Positions 22,231 to 35,204 of a DNA stretch of 64,000 nt are shown in pieces. Made by a program: the position numbers and the translations under genes. Origin of the DNA: Acorus gramineus (taxonomy: Eukaryota; Streptophyta; Magnoliopsida; Acorales; Acoraceae); assembly GCA_030737835.1 (NCBI GenBank), contig JAUJYN010000013.1, forward strand, positions 3,326,602 through 3,390,601, in the 5' to 3' direction. The notes under the pieces were generated by a model, which was not told where the DNA came from, searched no databases, and worked only from the letters and a program-made list of their open reading frames with translations. Each line of letters starts with the position of its first letter. Position 1 is the first letter of the stretch.

Positions 22231-22831
22231 AACACATTTTCTGTTATATTCGTGGAACAATATATGTTGGTTTATTCTACTCAAAGAATTCCACAAGTGG
22301 TCTCTTGTTGAAAGAATATTATGTGCATATTTAAGATATTTTTTAGATCCTCACAAACAGGTTATGTATCTACATGTAGTGGTACAACAATCATTATGTA
22401 TCTACATCTTGGAGTTTTATTTTACAGGCTAATCATTATGAAGCTTGTGAATGTGAAATCGATGTTCTACAGATTTAGTGGAAGGACAATTACGTCAATT
22501 TGTTCACTAAAGCATGCCCACGTCAACATTCAAAAAGGTGGTGTACGACATCAGATGCAACATATTTGTAACCAATCTTTTTGGCCTTATCGTTATGAGG
22601 GGGAGTATTATTAAATGACATTTGCGTGCTGTACTCTTTTTCCTTCGCCTAGGTTTTGTCCCATTGGGTTTTCCAGGCAAGGTTTTAACAAGGCAATGTT
22701 AAAGCGCATACACCAATCTAAGATAAAGTATATTGTACTTTTTTTTTTCGCTTTGGTTTTTTTCCATTGGGTTTTCTAAGCAAGGTTTTAATGAGACAAT
22801 TATCTTAGCGTGGTGGTCATCCAAGGGGGAG

Positions 22832-23124
22832 TGTTGTGAATATAGTGGATAACCACCACTAATCCTAGCCATAACCTCCCTCACTCTTCAACTCCATAAC
22901 CCCCACTATTAATCACCCCACTATCTACCCCCTCACCTCTATAGATTTGTAACACCTTACTTTTGGGATTCCTCCATGCGCACCCTATAAATAGAGGGGT
23001 TTCTCATGTATTCCACAACCAACTAACAAATAGTGAATAAGAATTTCTCTCTACTTCTCTTCTATATGGTTATGTGCTTTGTTAATATATACTTGTCTGT
23101 ATGTATTCTACTTAGTTTATAACA
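22832..23124 (+). repeat. 3' LTR of the copia element
   Basis: About 293 bp from TGTTGTGAATATAG to TATAACA. It matches 18,552-18,851 closely except for a 22-bp deletion and scattered substitutions. The upstream purine tract CCAAGGGGGAG is the plus-strand priming site. Confidence 0.85.
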
Positions 23125-23169
23125 ATTTTATTTATGTAACATAATTTTAGTTTTGAGTGATATAAAAAA

Positions 23170-26100
23170 GGGAAAAATCTATATAACCCCCTGTAATCTC
23201 AATATATCCATATAACTCCCTGTAAACACACCATAAATGCAAATAACCCCCCGTGGTTAAATTGTTTTTAACATAATTGAAATATTTTAGATATATTGCG
23301 TTAGCTAAACCATGGTTAACAAATATGTATCATTTTAACACTCTGAAAGCAGTCAATACTTAAAAAAAAACCCTAAAAGAGTGTATGTCACGCCCCAGGG
23401 CGGCCAACCCAGGGACGCGGCAAGTGTATATATAATATCAGAATCTACACAGGAGGTCAATAATATATATCATACACAAACAACCAGAATGACACACATG
23501 CAACAAAAGGCTGACATGATATATACACCAAATGCGGAAGCAAAAGACTGAATCTGTGAATAAACATTCTACAGACTCGATACTCAATCATCTGTTCTGT
23601 GAGAGCCAATATACACAAATACAACTGAACATATACAAACACGTGCCAAGCACGGAAATCAAATACATACAGTCAAGAAGGGATGCTGATAACCTCTGGC
23701 ACTCGCGGAACGTGGCGCTGCTCCGCTACTGAAGAAATCCCTCGGAAAGCTCCTACTACTGCTCCGGCTCCAACTCAGGCTCAGTGGCAACTGGGGAAAA
23801 ACATATGCGAGGGGTGAGCCGCACGCTCAGTGAACAGCACAACCCATGCATCACAGACGATATTGACCACAATTCCATTATTTATCCAATCTCCAAGACA
23901 TAACAACATGATCCAGTGATTCGTACTTCGCCGAACCACCACACCCTCACCCTCACCCATCAATGGGTGACATAGGCTATTGGGACTGATAATCATCTAT
24001 TCACAAATCCAGTAGGTCGCTCATCGCCAACCCACTACACCCTCACCCTCACCCATCAATGGGTGACATAGGATTTTGGGACTGACTAGGCTGTTGGTCA
24101 CCCTTGGTCCACCGATAGTCTCTCCCTCCACTCCGTAGGCCGCCTGGTCTACTCCCACATTCAGCACAGTCCGAAACCAAATCAGGAGGTGCCTACTAAT
24201 GGGAGCCCTCTGTCAGGAAGGCCCTGTCTAACGCTGGGGGTAGCCTCTACCGAATCCAACGCAGGGAACAGAACAGCCTATCCATACGCATATGATCCAC
24301 TCGGATCCGCCGACTACATATCATTACAACTCAAATGACATGAATTCCTCTGAATTCAAGCAGGTGCATCATCAAGATGTGGGAACATGTACAAAAATCA
24401 GCGAGGCTGGAATATCATTGGGGGAAAGAAACTCGGAAGGGCGGCGTGAGTTCCCGTTATAGGATACCCCGACAACCAAACAAGGAACACGGAGTACCCT
24501 AACCCGGGTCTCACCGCTGTCCTTGCAAGGCCCCTCCCCTATAATATCTACCAACTATGCTAATAATTATACCAATCATACAATCATTACATATAATATT
24601 ATTGGGACTAGAACCTTGGGAGGGCAGCCTGAGGTCCCGATACAGGACATCCCGACAACCAAACAAGGAACACGGAGTACCCTAACACGGGTCTCAGCGT
24701 TGACCTCGCAAGGCTCCTCCCTATAATATTATTCTAAGGCATGCGATCTAACAGATACCAGCATTTAATTTAATAAACAAACTAGTAGGACGCATACACA
24801 GGTCGAGGTTTCCTAACAGAAACAGGAGGCATGGTGCATGGCTCTTACACCTATCCTATGGGTGCAAGTCCCTAACAGAAAAGCCTAGGGTAACATGCAT
24901 TTCTACATATTCATCAGGCTCACATGCAATACATATTATTACAGGTTAATATAATCCACGGTGCCCCAGGAGAGGTCGGTATACGCCCAAGTGCGTATAA
25001 CACCTCTCTACTGGGTTGGATTGTCCCACTCACCAGTATCGGGGTCGTCGCACGACCGCTCGTCGAGATCTGCAAGACAGGGTATTATTTGGTAAGTATA
25101 AATCCACAAATATTATTAAATACATAAACCCACAATTAAACTCCCAACACTCGGGCAAACGTGCATACGACCCGCACGCACGCTAGCCCGAGCACTCCGA
25201 CAACCACCCGCACGGCCGGCCACCACCCGCACGGCCACCCGACCGCCCGGACGCGCCGCCGCGCCTCAGCCCGCGCACTCCGCACACCGCCCGGGGCTCC
25301 GCGCGTCCACCGAGCCCAGCCGCGGCAGCCCGCACGCGCCCCGCACGCCGTGCGCTGGCCCGCGAGCACCCCGCACGCCCCCGCGCGCGGCGCCTCGCCC
25401 CCGCGCACACCATCCCTGCCTTGCCGCGCCCCGCGCACGCCTCGCGCACGCCTCCTCGCCCCGCGCGCACCTCCGCCGCTTCGCCGCGCCTCGCGCGCAC
25501 CACCACGGCCTCGCCGCGCCCCGCGCGCACCACCACGGCCTCGCCGCGCCCTCCGCGCGCCACCACCTCGCGCACGCACCTCCGCTGCCTCAGCCACCAC
25601 CTCGCGCACACACCTCCGCTGCCTCAGCCACCTCCTCGCGCGCGCACGCCGAGCACCCGCGCGACCAGCTCCACGCGCACCAGTCCGCCCAGCACCTCGC
25701 GCACCAGCTCCTCGCGCTCGCTGCCTGAGGCCCCCAGCACGCCTGCACGACCAGCACAGCACGCCTGCACGACCAGCACAGCACGCCACCCGCGCGCGCC
25801 AGCTTGCACGCCGCGCGCACGCGCGCCCGCGCACGCACGCGCGCATGACCGCGCACGCCCAGCCTGCGCGCTGCTGCTGCTCTGCCTGCTGCCCGAGAAC
25901 ACCCCCCACCAGCCCGAGACCACCCCCCCCGCTGCCCGAGACCACCCAAACCACCACCCACCGACCTCCGACCACCTCCACCGTCCCCCGAAGGCTATCC
26001 ACAGCCGCCGACCACCCCTCATACACAGATCCACCCTCCTAGCATACATCTATGCAAGAAAAAGAGGGAAAGAAGGCTTACCGAGGGGAGGAAGAGGCGT

Positions 26101-26925
26101 CCGGTGGATCTCCACGCGCCGAAACCCTTCCCAAAAGCCTTCTCACGCCCCGATCTATCACGGCCCTCGATTTGGCTCGAAACAGAGGAGAGAGAGGGGA
26201 GGCCGGGGAGGCTAGAGTCGTCGGAATCGGGATTTGAAGGCACCGGGGTGTAGATCGGGACCCGATCTACACTTCCCGTGCTTTGGGTTTTCGATTTTGA
26301 GGGGTCTAGGGGGCTTGAAAGGAAGAAAAACGGAGAGGGGAGAGAGAGAGATCTCGACGAGGAAGACGATGAACAGTGCAAAGATATTTTTTGATTCCTT
26401 TTAAGTAGAGCGCGACTTAAAAACCCGGATACGCCCCGGAACTGCGAAATTTTTGCAAACGATGCCGGAATTCGATGAAATTTTCGTGAGAGGCCTAAAA
26501 TGACACCAGGACACCAAATATGCAGTTAGATTTCCAATCGGAGTCCTCTAGCTCAGGACGATAGCTAACAGTCCAAAAATAAGCGGTTCCGATCGAAAAC
26601 CCTAAAAATTTTAAAAACTGCCAGGACGCTCCAACGGTTACCAGCAGGTTAAAAGTGACACAAATATAACAGTGTAAAATTAGAAATATGAGGGTTTTTT
26701 TTTAAATATTGACCTTTTTTCAGGGGTTAAAAGAATACATATTTGTTAACCATGGTTTAGATAACGCAATATGTCCGAAATATTTCAATTCTATTAAAAA
26801 AAATTTAACCACAGGGGGTTATTTGCATTTATGGTGTGTTTACAAGGGGTTATATGGATATATTGAGATTACAGGGGGTTATATGGATATCAGAAAGATT
26901 ACAAGGGGTTATATGGATTTTTCTC
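23170..26925. mobile_element. Mutator-type long-inverted-repeat MITE, split by a solo LTR
   Basis: Two arms (23,170-23,395 and 26,677-26,925) are inverted copies of each other along almost their full length, so the uninterrupted element was a hairpin of about 475 bp. Tips read GGGAAAAATCTATATAA and, inverted, GAGAAAAATCCATATAA. TATAAAAAA flanks both ends (23,161-23,169 and 26,926-26,934), a 9-bp target duplication typical of Mutator-like elements. The right arm has one extra ATAACCCC-containing unit of about 23 bp. No coding capacity. The interior is interrupted by a Tekay solo LTR. Confidence 0.82.
23396..26671 (-). mobile_element. Solo LTR of a Tekay chromovirus
   Basis: A single LTR of 3,276 bp in minus orientation starts TGTCACGCC and ends TATAACA. 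GTGTA at 23,391-23,395 is repeated exactly at 26,672-26,676, so the insertion was complete and then collapsed by LTR-LTR recombination. It has a GC-rich core at about 25,170-25,920 and a duplicated block of about 130 bp (24,416-24,545 and 24,600-24,727) that copy 1 has only once. The 84-bp GGGTGAGGG duplication is also present (around 23,930-24,080). Confidence 0.95.
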
Positions 26926-26935
26926 TATAAAAAAA

Positions 26936-28044
26936 TATACTTTCTTATATATGGAATGAAATAAGGCGAGATTAGTTTTACACTTAAAACCCAAACATGT
27001 CCCACATCCTCATCAAGTTCAGATTCAAAATTTAGGAGATCACCCCATCCTAGTAGGGTTGGAGCGAGTTTTCAATATTACTCATTTTGTTATCATCCCT
27101 ATAAAAAAAACTCCCATAGTGTCATGGAATGAACTTCTGCCCATCCACTCCTCACTTGCCAATATTTTTTTGAAACACATCTTTAGTTATAAATTTAGGA
27201 GAACGGAATTGAATTGACCACTTAATAAATGCAGTTTATGGATTATGCATATGAAATTATAGGCATGGACAAGCAAACTGAACTTTCCAACAATCAACCA
27301 TTTGCTTGAATTTCAAACAGGTCAGAAAAATGAGTGGGGCCAAAAAAACAAAAGTCAGTCAATGGATTACCACAAACCATTAGTTTGCAAAACTAATTTT
27401 ATTTATATTTAAATGATAATTCTGATAGGGACCCAGCCAGTCAATTTTGGTTAGAAAAAGTTCCTGTGCAGGGCTAAATAGATAATATCTTACTGTGTCA
27501 ACTTGATGTTGGTATCAAAGCTTGTACATTACACATTATGTAATGGGTTGGATATGACCTACCAGGCTACCACAGGGATATGTGACCTGTTAAGGGCAGT
27601 GATTATTAGTGTAACCCATTGAGAGTGGTGATTATGGTGAATTGAACTAGCCAAGATCCTAAGTGAAATGAGATCTCATACTATGGTTATTGCCCAGCCC
27701 AAGATGATAATAGTATGTGTTTATACAAGAACACAATTCTAACAGAGCAAGGCGCATTTCAAACTGATGAATAACAAAACAAACAATATCTTTGTTTATT
27801 CTTCTTTTCTTTTATAAGCCATCAGAGTAGAAATTGAAGGAAGAAGAAAAAAGAGATCAAGGAACATAGAACCACAGAGAGTTTCACAGATCACACTCTT
27901 ATTTCTATTGACCAAAGCTTACATATCCAGAGAACTGTCCAGCTAAGCAGTTTTATAAACTCTAAGCACCTGAATCATATTATTGTACATATTTATATAG
28001 GGAATTCATTATCGACGAGCTTTAATGTGGCTGATGATTATTAA
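26936..28044. other. Intergenic DNA and likely ETHE1 3' UTR
   Basis: No credible coding region is seen. TTGGTATCAAAGC at about 27,511 resembles an LTR primer site, but no LTR pair is visible. The right-hand part, next to the ETHE1 stop at 28,045, probably contains its 3' UTR on the minus strand. Confidence 0.5.
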
Positions 28045-31000
28045 TTAGACATTGTTCACCAAATCCTGCAGTCCACAAACCAAGTTTGCTGGTACGGCTA
28101 TGTCCATCTTCTTTGGATACGGTAGGTTCAAATCTGTAATGAACAAAGTCCATGCAAATAAAAATGTGAGTAGAAACTTGTTGATGCTATGATTACATTC
28201 AAAAGATTATATTGAACTGAGATACTGTAATGTCAAAATACACTTACTTTCCATGATCCCTTGAAATGTTTGCTGCAACAGAAAACGTGAGATGGAGTTT
28301 ATCAGGAGCAGCACAATTCGGATAAATTCAAGGGTTACATCAGAGAAAAGATGGCAGTAAGGAGATGGGCTGCACATGAATAAAGGGAAAAATATAAGAA
28401 TATCGTTTCATACATCATGCATGGCAATTATTTTTTCATATGAACTCCAAGCATAGCTACCAATGGATATTGGGTGCGTTGAATTAGATAACGATGATCT
28501 GATTCTAGGTCGTGTTTCTGGAAGATCGAAGTCACTCATTATGATTCAACCAGAGGAAGCATAATTTAAAGAATTCAAATATTTGAATCGCTGATCATTT
28601 CTTGTCAGCACTATATTAATAACAATAGTATGTTATTATGATATCATATTTGCTGATTTCAATGCGCTATAAAGGTGTTCTTCACAATCAACAGGTGCCT
28701 ATAAGTTTCCCTATCTATTTCAATATGGGAAAAGTATGCTTAGTTGCTTATGCGCATATAAAGGTCCCTCTTCATGGGACACTATAATTGGGAGTTGTAA
28801 TCTAAATAGAACAAAAATAAAACATTCTGATTGTCTTCAGTGATTTACATGCACATCCTAATTTCCTAAAGGCAAAAAAAATCAAGTTATGCTTGTTTAA
28901 GGACATAGCATGAAATTTGTATCGAAGAAAAAGAAAAAAATATCAATTTAAAACAGGCAGTAAGATTTACCTCGTCCTTTGTGAGGCGAGGGTTGAATTG
29001 TGTCTCTTCTCCAACTGTACTAACCTGATATGAACAATATGCAATTATCAGAGAATGAAAGTACATGAGGGAAAGATAAAAAAAAAGTTAGATGATGCTT
29101 ACAGTGAACCCTTTGTAGTCATGTGCTGGGTAAATAAATGTATCCTTTGGCAATGTGAATATCTGAGTGCACAAAAAGAAAAGACTGATGAATTTTAGAT
29201 AAAAGGTTGAATATGAGCCAGAAGCAAAAGAGAGAAATGCATTGGCTGGAGTGTGTGGCCTTGCCTGTGAGTGTACTGATTTGTAAAGCAGTTGTGAACT
29301 TCCTCCCTGTGTGACGGAACATATTGACAGATTTAATGTTAGTTTGGTGGAAGAATTTGATAAATATACTGTAAAAGGCTGGCATATGGATTAACCAAAT
29401 AAATACATATTGTGATAATATTGCTGTAAAAAATATAAAAATACTCCAGTTTGCAAGTTGACACCCAAAAATCAATACTATGGTTTTATTTTTTCCATTG
29501 AAGAAAATTAAGCAATTAGTATTGGATGCTTCATCAATATGCGGAAGATCTAATACAACTAAACATATTTTGGTTTTTTTTATTGTTGTGTTTTTAATAA
29601 AATGTGATGCTATCAACAAATCGCCAGTTAGGAGAACATCATTTTGAACCGTCTGTATTCTATGGTTTGGGAACATTGGTAACAGGTTTACAAGTACCTA
29701 TCTCTATAGATTACTTTTAGCTAGTGACCTGCATTATGAGAATTGCTTCAGACTAAACATTAAAGTTGATCTATTTTAGCATTTACTAAATACATACGAT
29801 ATTTGGTGCCATTAGAGAAACACAGCAATCGATGAAATTTTCACATGGTTCTGAAATCAGCCAATTCTTATGCTTGTCAGTTCCATTGTTTCCAAACCAT
29901 CCACAACATAACGACTAATTATACCTCCTGCTTTTTCTCAAATGATAGGATGCTAACATGAGTTGGCTGACAAATATAATATAAACCTCCAACAATACAA
30001 AGACTCACTTGATTCATCAAAATGTAATGCACTTAGTTTCTGATATATTAATTATCCTATAAACAGGTGACTTGCCAGTATAAAAATTTTCCCAAGGTGA
30101 TTTCCCTACACAGTGGCAGTTCCCTAAATTTCGAAGACGCAAGTAAATTTAGAAGAAACCACTCGGGCCTTGAAATCAGTAACTACTCTTTGCTAAATTC
30201 AATAAACTTCTTCCAAGTGACAAATAATTAGTGTTGCAATTGTAATCAATTGATAACTTCAGGCCACTGTCCCCTCTGTCCAATGAATCATGAATTGTTT
30301 AACAATATGCAGGACATGGTGAAACATTTTTATTTCAGTACCTGAAAATCTGTCCTTCCACATCCACGTATCAGCAATGTATCCCCAGTGAAAGCCATTC
30401 TAGGTTGAGGTTGATCAGGACCATCTCCCGTAACATACGTAACACAGCCAACAGTATGGCCAGGAGTTGCGCGGACCTGCATGAAATTAAAATTTGTATT
30501 CTGAATGAGTGATTCGAATATAAAGAGTACATTACATACACTATTCTTGATTTTTTAAGATTCATTTATATGTGCACACTTGTAAATTCTACATTAAATC
30601 ACGCATAAAGCTTGAATGAGAAAGATATCCCACTTGCCTCAAGGAAAAGATTTCCAAAAAATATTTTGTCACCAGCTTCAACATGAAGATCTGCTTTTGC
30701 AGTGCTTGCTTTAGAGATGACAGATTTAACACCCGGCACCTTACCCTGCCATAGAAAGTTACCATGAGATATGAAACTGAACTGATTAAACACCAGAATT
30801 ATGATTGATCAACATATTTAGGAACTGCAGGCGTCTCATTAATATAATACTAGAAAAATAATGATGTCACTAACCTTTATAAGGCCTGTTCCAGTAACAT
30901 GATCAGCATGGCAATGAGTATTTAAAGCATAGGTGACTTTCAGCCCCAGTTCCTTGACAAGTTTAAGATCTCTCTCTACTGTGCTGTCTACAGGGTCAAC

Positions 31001-32657
31001 CAACTGTACAAGAAAGTGAAATCATTCATAGACAATGCCAGGCTAAACAGATAGTAAAATCTGTTATAATTCAAAAAAATAATCTTCCAGACAGAATTTT
31101 ACATCTTTTAAAAGACAGAAATAGAGGGAAGTTCCATAAAGCATTAAAATATGCCTTCATTCCTAAATGGGGTAAAAGTTATCTAAATTATAAACATAAT
31201 GCTTCTCATCTTGTTTATAGCTCCACTAGCACCTTAGAGAATATTGTATAACAATCTGGTGGTTTTGTGTTTTTATGAAGCATGATTTGTGAAAGATAAC
31301 TAAGAATATTGACAGGATAAGATTAAACCAGAAAATAAAACAAAACACTTATCCACAAAAAGGGGTGGGTGTTTTTACACATTCTCATGTATAGTCCCAT
31401 GTGCAATTCTGTACCAACGAGCATCATTGTTAAACAAAGCATGTAATTTTTCACTTTTTCGTATAATTGGTTCCATATAATTCTTTGGAGTATGCTATAC
31501 CATAAAATAACAAATCAAAGTATATCACAACCACAAGGGGCTATGTCTAACATTTCCCCCCCCCCAAAAAAAAAAAAAAATCTCTAACCATGTTCATAAA
31601 AAACCAACTAGGTTCGGATACATTAATATCCCTATCCTATTCTAAATAATTTGGATATGCATATTAATTTTTAGATTCAGAACTTCACAGATCAGATACA
31701 AATATTTTTCGTATAATTGGTATGTCTAAATATGCACACTAATTTGGATGATCAAGTAATATATTAGAGAGACATGAGAATTAAAATCTACACAGTAGTT
31801 ATTTTAAAGTGTTATGATTGTGATTAATCATATAGGATAATAAATATGAACGATATGTAATACAAACATATATAATTTTATAACATATATTTCAGATCGA
31901 ATACACTGATAGATATATGTATCCACACTCTTGGATATTTGAATATCATAAAATTTCTGATTTTTTCGTATACATATTCAAAGTAGATAGAGATATTTTT
32001 CTGATAATTAACAAGCTTAACTCTCAAAAACTTCCGGACAAAAAAATAAAAAACAACACAAAAGAAAAATAAAACAAACAAAATGAATTGAAACACAATC
32101 AACCAACACAAAACCCACAACCAATTGGGTCTGGATCCATTCAGGCATGGGTTTGGACATTACCACCAGTATCCAACTACACAGCTTATGAATCAAGCTA
32201 CAACCTTTTGTTGGATACCTGTGTCACTCACCAATTAGATCCAAGCAGATCTGGATTTGGTAAGTAACATCAGTATTTAATAAGAGAGTGACACTTATAT
32301 TTGACTGTGTAATTCAATTCATAGGCTGTGTAGCTCAATATTGATGGTATTGACCAAACCCAGCCTCCAACCAATTTGCATTGCCCAAACCAATCAACGC
32401 ATCTCTCACCCAAAAAAAAAAAAAAACTCACTCACCAATGCTGGCTTATCGGGATGGCCGACGTCGGCGAGGAGGTAAGTGTAGGTCGACGACTCCTTCT
32501 CGAACAGCTGCCGGAAGAGCAGCTTCGGCGATGCCTCCGCCAACTTCGCCTCGGAAAACGTGGCCATTGAAAATTGAAGAGTGGGGAGGGAACAGTTTTG
32601 GGGGGAGAGAGTGGTTAGGATGCCGAGGAAGCTATGGAGGCGGCGGAGACAGAGCAT
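28045..32657 (-). CDS. ETHE1: ETHE1 persulfide dioxygenase (glyoxalase II-like), mitochondrial; nine exons
   Basis: Exons (complement): 32,436-32,657; 30,875-31,003; 30,638-30,745; 30,342-30,476; 29,265-29,306; 29,103-29,162; 28,971-29,024; 28,248-28,272; 28,045-28,133. They join in frame to 287 residues, close to plant ETHE1 length. The enzyme oxidises glutathione persulfide to sulfite in mitochondrial sulfur and cysteine breakdown. It is a metallo-beta-lactamase fold iron enzyme: THCHADH (residues 103-109), PGHT (158-161), FTGD (182-185) and AHDYKGF (from 225) supply the metal ligands. The first 30 residues (Arg-containing, few acids) look like a transit peptide; a second in-frame Met at codon 31 (32,567) could give a cytosolic form. 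Introns 3 and 5 have GC donors (GAG|GCAAGT, CAG|GCAAGG); the others are GT-AG. No disabling change is seen. Confidence 0.95.
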
Positions 32658-32667
32658 TCTGTAAGTG

Positions 32668-32704
32668 CACGTGGGGTGTATGTATATATATATATATATA
32701 TATA
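32668..32704 (-). promoter_or_regulatory. ETHE1 upstream G-box and TA-repeat TATA-like tract
   Basis: A CACGTG G-box lies at 32,668-32,673, only 11-16 bp upstream of the first ATG, and a (TA)n run of about 22 bp at 32,683-32,704 could serve as TATA box. With usual plant spacing the transcript would start close to the first ATG, which favours use of the second Met unless initiation begins further upstream. Inferred from position only. Confidence 0.4.
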
Positions 32705-34897
32705 TCCACGCATTTGTTATATAATGCTTTTTTTTATTTTGTTCTCTATCTTTTCGAATAGGATTTGTTTGTTATTGTTGTTGATGGGCGCCCCTGGTTT
32801 TGCCTTGGGGATGTTGTTGGCGGTTGGACTACCCTTTGTACAATTTGCATTGATCCTTCAAATTGAAATTGTTGTGTTCCTCTTGCATTTGGATCACTTT
32901 GTGGATGAACTATTACTATTATGACTCATGAAATGTCTTGCGAAGGACATTAATCCAATTTATTTAGTCACTTTCTTGTTAGGGTCAATTAAGAGATTGA
33001 GAGACGACAACTCTAGGTTTTCTTCGGGATAAACAGACCAAGATTGCCTTTCCAATTCGATCATAAGATCAGTCATAGGAGATCTCTCCGATATCATAAA
33101 AAAAAAAAATAATAATAAAGAAGGCATGCGGTGGGGGGGGTCATGTTGATATGAAATTAATCTTTTTCACTGTATATTTAGTTAATTTTAGGTCTTTGGT
33201 TTTTTTAAAAAAAATGATAAAAGTTCTTATATCCATAATGGTTTCGACTTCACTTTTTCATAGAGTGAGGTTAGGAAAATGAAATAAAAAATCCATACAT
33301 TCACATATTTTTATAGTTGATCATATATGTAGACGTCACGTTATCTAATACAATATATAAAATCTTTAATAGAGTATATACTTCGTATATTTTAAAAAAC
33401 TTTAAACTCGTGTTTAATCAACAAAAATTACAGTAAGCTAGGATGACTAAGTACACTATTTTTCATGAACAAAATACATGCATTTAATTATATTTTAAAA
33501 ATATATATAATTTATTAGACATATACATTTATTTATGTTTTTTGAAAAAATTCATAACATATGCGAGACTGAAAAAACAAATACATCAATGATTGTTGCT
33601 TACGTTTTGCATATGATAAATAAGTGGTTTTACAAGGTGGATTTATACATAGAAAAATTATTGCACTGACCATCACTTGTGTTCATATAAATTTGCTTTG
33701 AGTTTCTTTATCCTTATCATAGAGGATCAACATGTATAGTACACATATTATATAAATTGACACCAAAAAAAAAAAAAAAAAAAATGTATAGTACATAAAT
33801 CAGTACACATCATGCTATGTGTGGGGTGACAAGTTGCCGATTTTAAAAGAGGTGAAATCTATGGGCGATGTGCTGATGAGTCAGATCAATGTAGTTGCTT
33901 TAGAATTTGGGGGCAATTTGAGACAAAGTGATTCATTAAATTTTTCCTCAATTAATAACCATTTGAGCTTGTTTTGGACTTAAATTCTAAACATTTCGAG
34001 GTGGGCAAGTGTGGCACGGGTTTTATTTAAAGATCTATTGTTTAAAAGATCCTTTTCTCACTAATACCAAATACAGTATAGTGAATGGTTAATTGGATTG
34101 TAGGGACAGTCCAAATGGTGTTAGAATAGCTATTTTTATAGTTGCTAAAAAAAAACTATTTTTACAGTTCCAATGTTGATAGATACATGAAACAAGGTCC
34201 TCATTGTCATCGAGCATATGATTTATCTAACCAGTGAAGGTATGTATGTAATTAGTTAGACAAATACATATCTTAAAATTTTTCAAACTACATTGAAATT
34301 ATAAAAGTAACAGTGAAAATGACTGCCTCTAGCATTTTCTATGTTCGATGTTATTTGAAATGATTTGGTAATTAGTTCCCGTTTTTCAAAATAGCTCGAG
34401 GGTTATCAGTGTATTTCTTGTAAACACTCCACGTTGGGGATGAGGTCCAGCTACTCTTGTTACCTAATTTGCCACTTGTGCACAGGTTTGGATTTTTTCT
34501 TTTTCCTTTTTTTTTGGTATTTGGATCTTATTTGATTTTTATCATGCCAATGTGGGGTTCACATTTCATCATGAAGAGTTTGAAAAGTGAGTATTAATCA
34601 TAAAATATGGGTAACTAGTTAGAGTTTGATTCAATTCAGTTTAATTTGATTTTTTAAAACGTGAAATCAAATCCAAACAAAATTAGATCGGTTTATTAAT
34701 TTCTTTAACTATAATCGAACCAAACCAAATAAATATTAATCTAGAATCCTAAAAAAAAAAAAAATCAATTTGAATCGGTTTATATTTAATTTTATTTATT
34801 CAAGTTGCATCCCTAGAGGACGGATGTGATGTCCTTATTGTCTTTGTTGTTTTTTATTTTGATAAATATAAAAATTTATTAATTCTCTAAAAAAAAA
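32705..34897. other. AT-rich intergenic DNA
   Basis: Contains poly(A)/poly(T) tracts (for example 33,763-33,784) and short simple repeats such as GGTGGGGGGGG near 33,130. I see no supported gene. Confidence 0.6.
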
Positions 34898-34907
34898 CAC
34901 AACTCTT

Positions 34908-35193
34908 TACTTCTTTTTTTTTCCAGAAAAAGATAATTCATAGTATCAAAACATCAGCTGGTACAAAATATATGAAAAAAAAAGACAAGAGTAAAAGATT
35001 GAGAGAAACGAAAAAGACACCCCTAGCAGGAAAAGAAGTTCAGGCCAAAGAGACATTGATATGCCAATACACGAGTGCCACCACTGTGACATGGAGCTCC
35101 CACGACCTCCCCCCCAAAGCAGAGAGGATGTCGCACCCCCGCGCCCTAAGCCCAATTGGTTATACAAGCTCAAAAAAAAAAAAAAAAAAGAAT
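34908..35193 (-). mobile_element. Truncated retroposon, probably a LINE 3' end
   Basis: A segment of about 286 bp is flanked by a 10-bp direct repeat CACAACTCTT (34,898-34,907 and 35,194-35,203). One end has a T run (left, ending CCAG), the other an A run of 18. On the minus strand the left half reads like a plant LINE 3' UTR (TTTTGTACCAGCTGATG, then CTGG and A-tail), with a short frame ending YILYQLMF. Orientation is uncertain because both ends have homopolymers. Confidence 0.5.
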
Positions 35194-35204
35194 CACAACT
35201 CTTA

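Larger units (their letters stand above)
18533..23124 (+). mobile_element. Ty1/copia LTR retrotransposon, heavily decayed
   Basis: Two matching LTRs of about 300 bp enclose a degraded interior with copia-type RT sequence. The interior starts with CGTTATCAGCACGAG, a common primer-site variant next to plant copia LTRs, and ends with a purine-rich tract (CCAAGGGGGAG) before the 3' LTR. AATTTTA occurs on both flanks (18,526-18,532 and 23,124-23,130), consistent with a 5-bp duplication of uncertain phase. The many stops indicate an old insertion. Confidence 0.85.

Noticed and set aside
27505..27525. TTGGTATCAAAGC as a retrotransposon primer site
   Set aside because: It differs from the usual site and no LTR, gag or second boundary could be found nearby.
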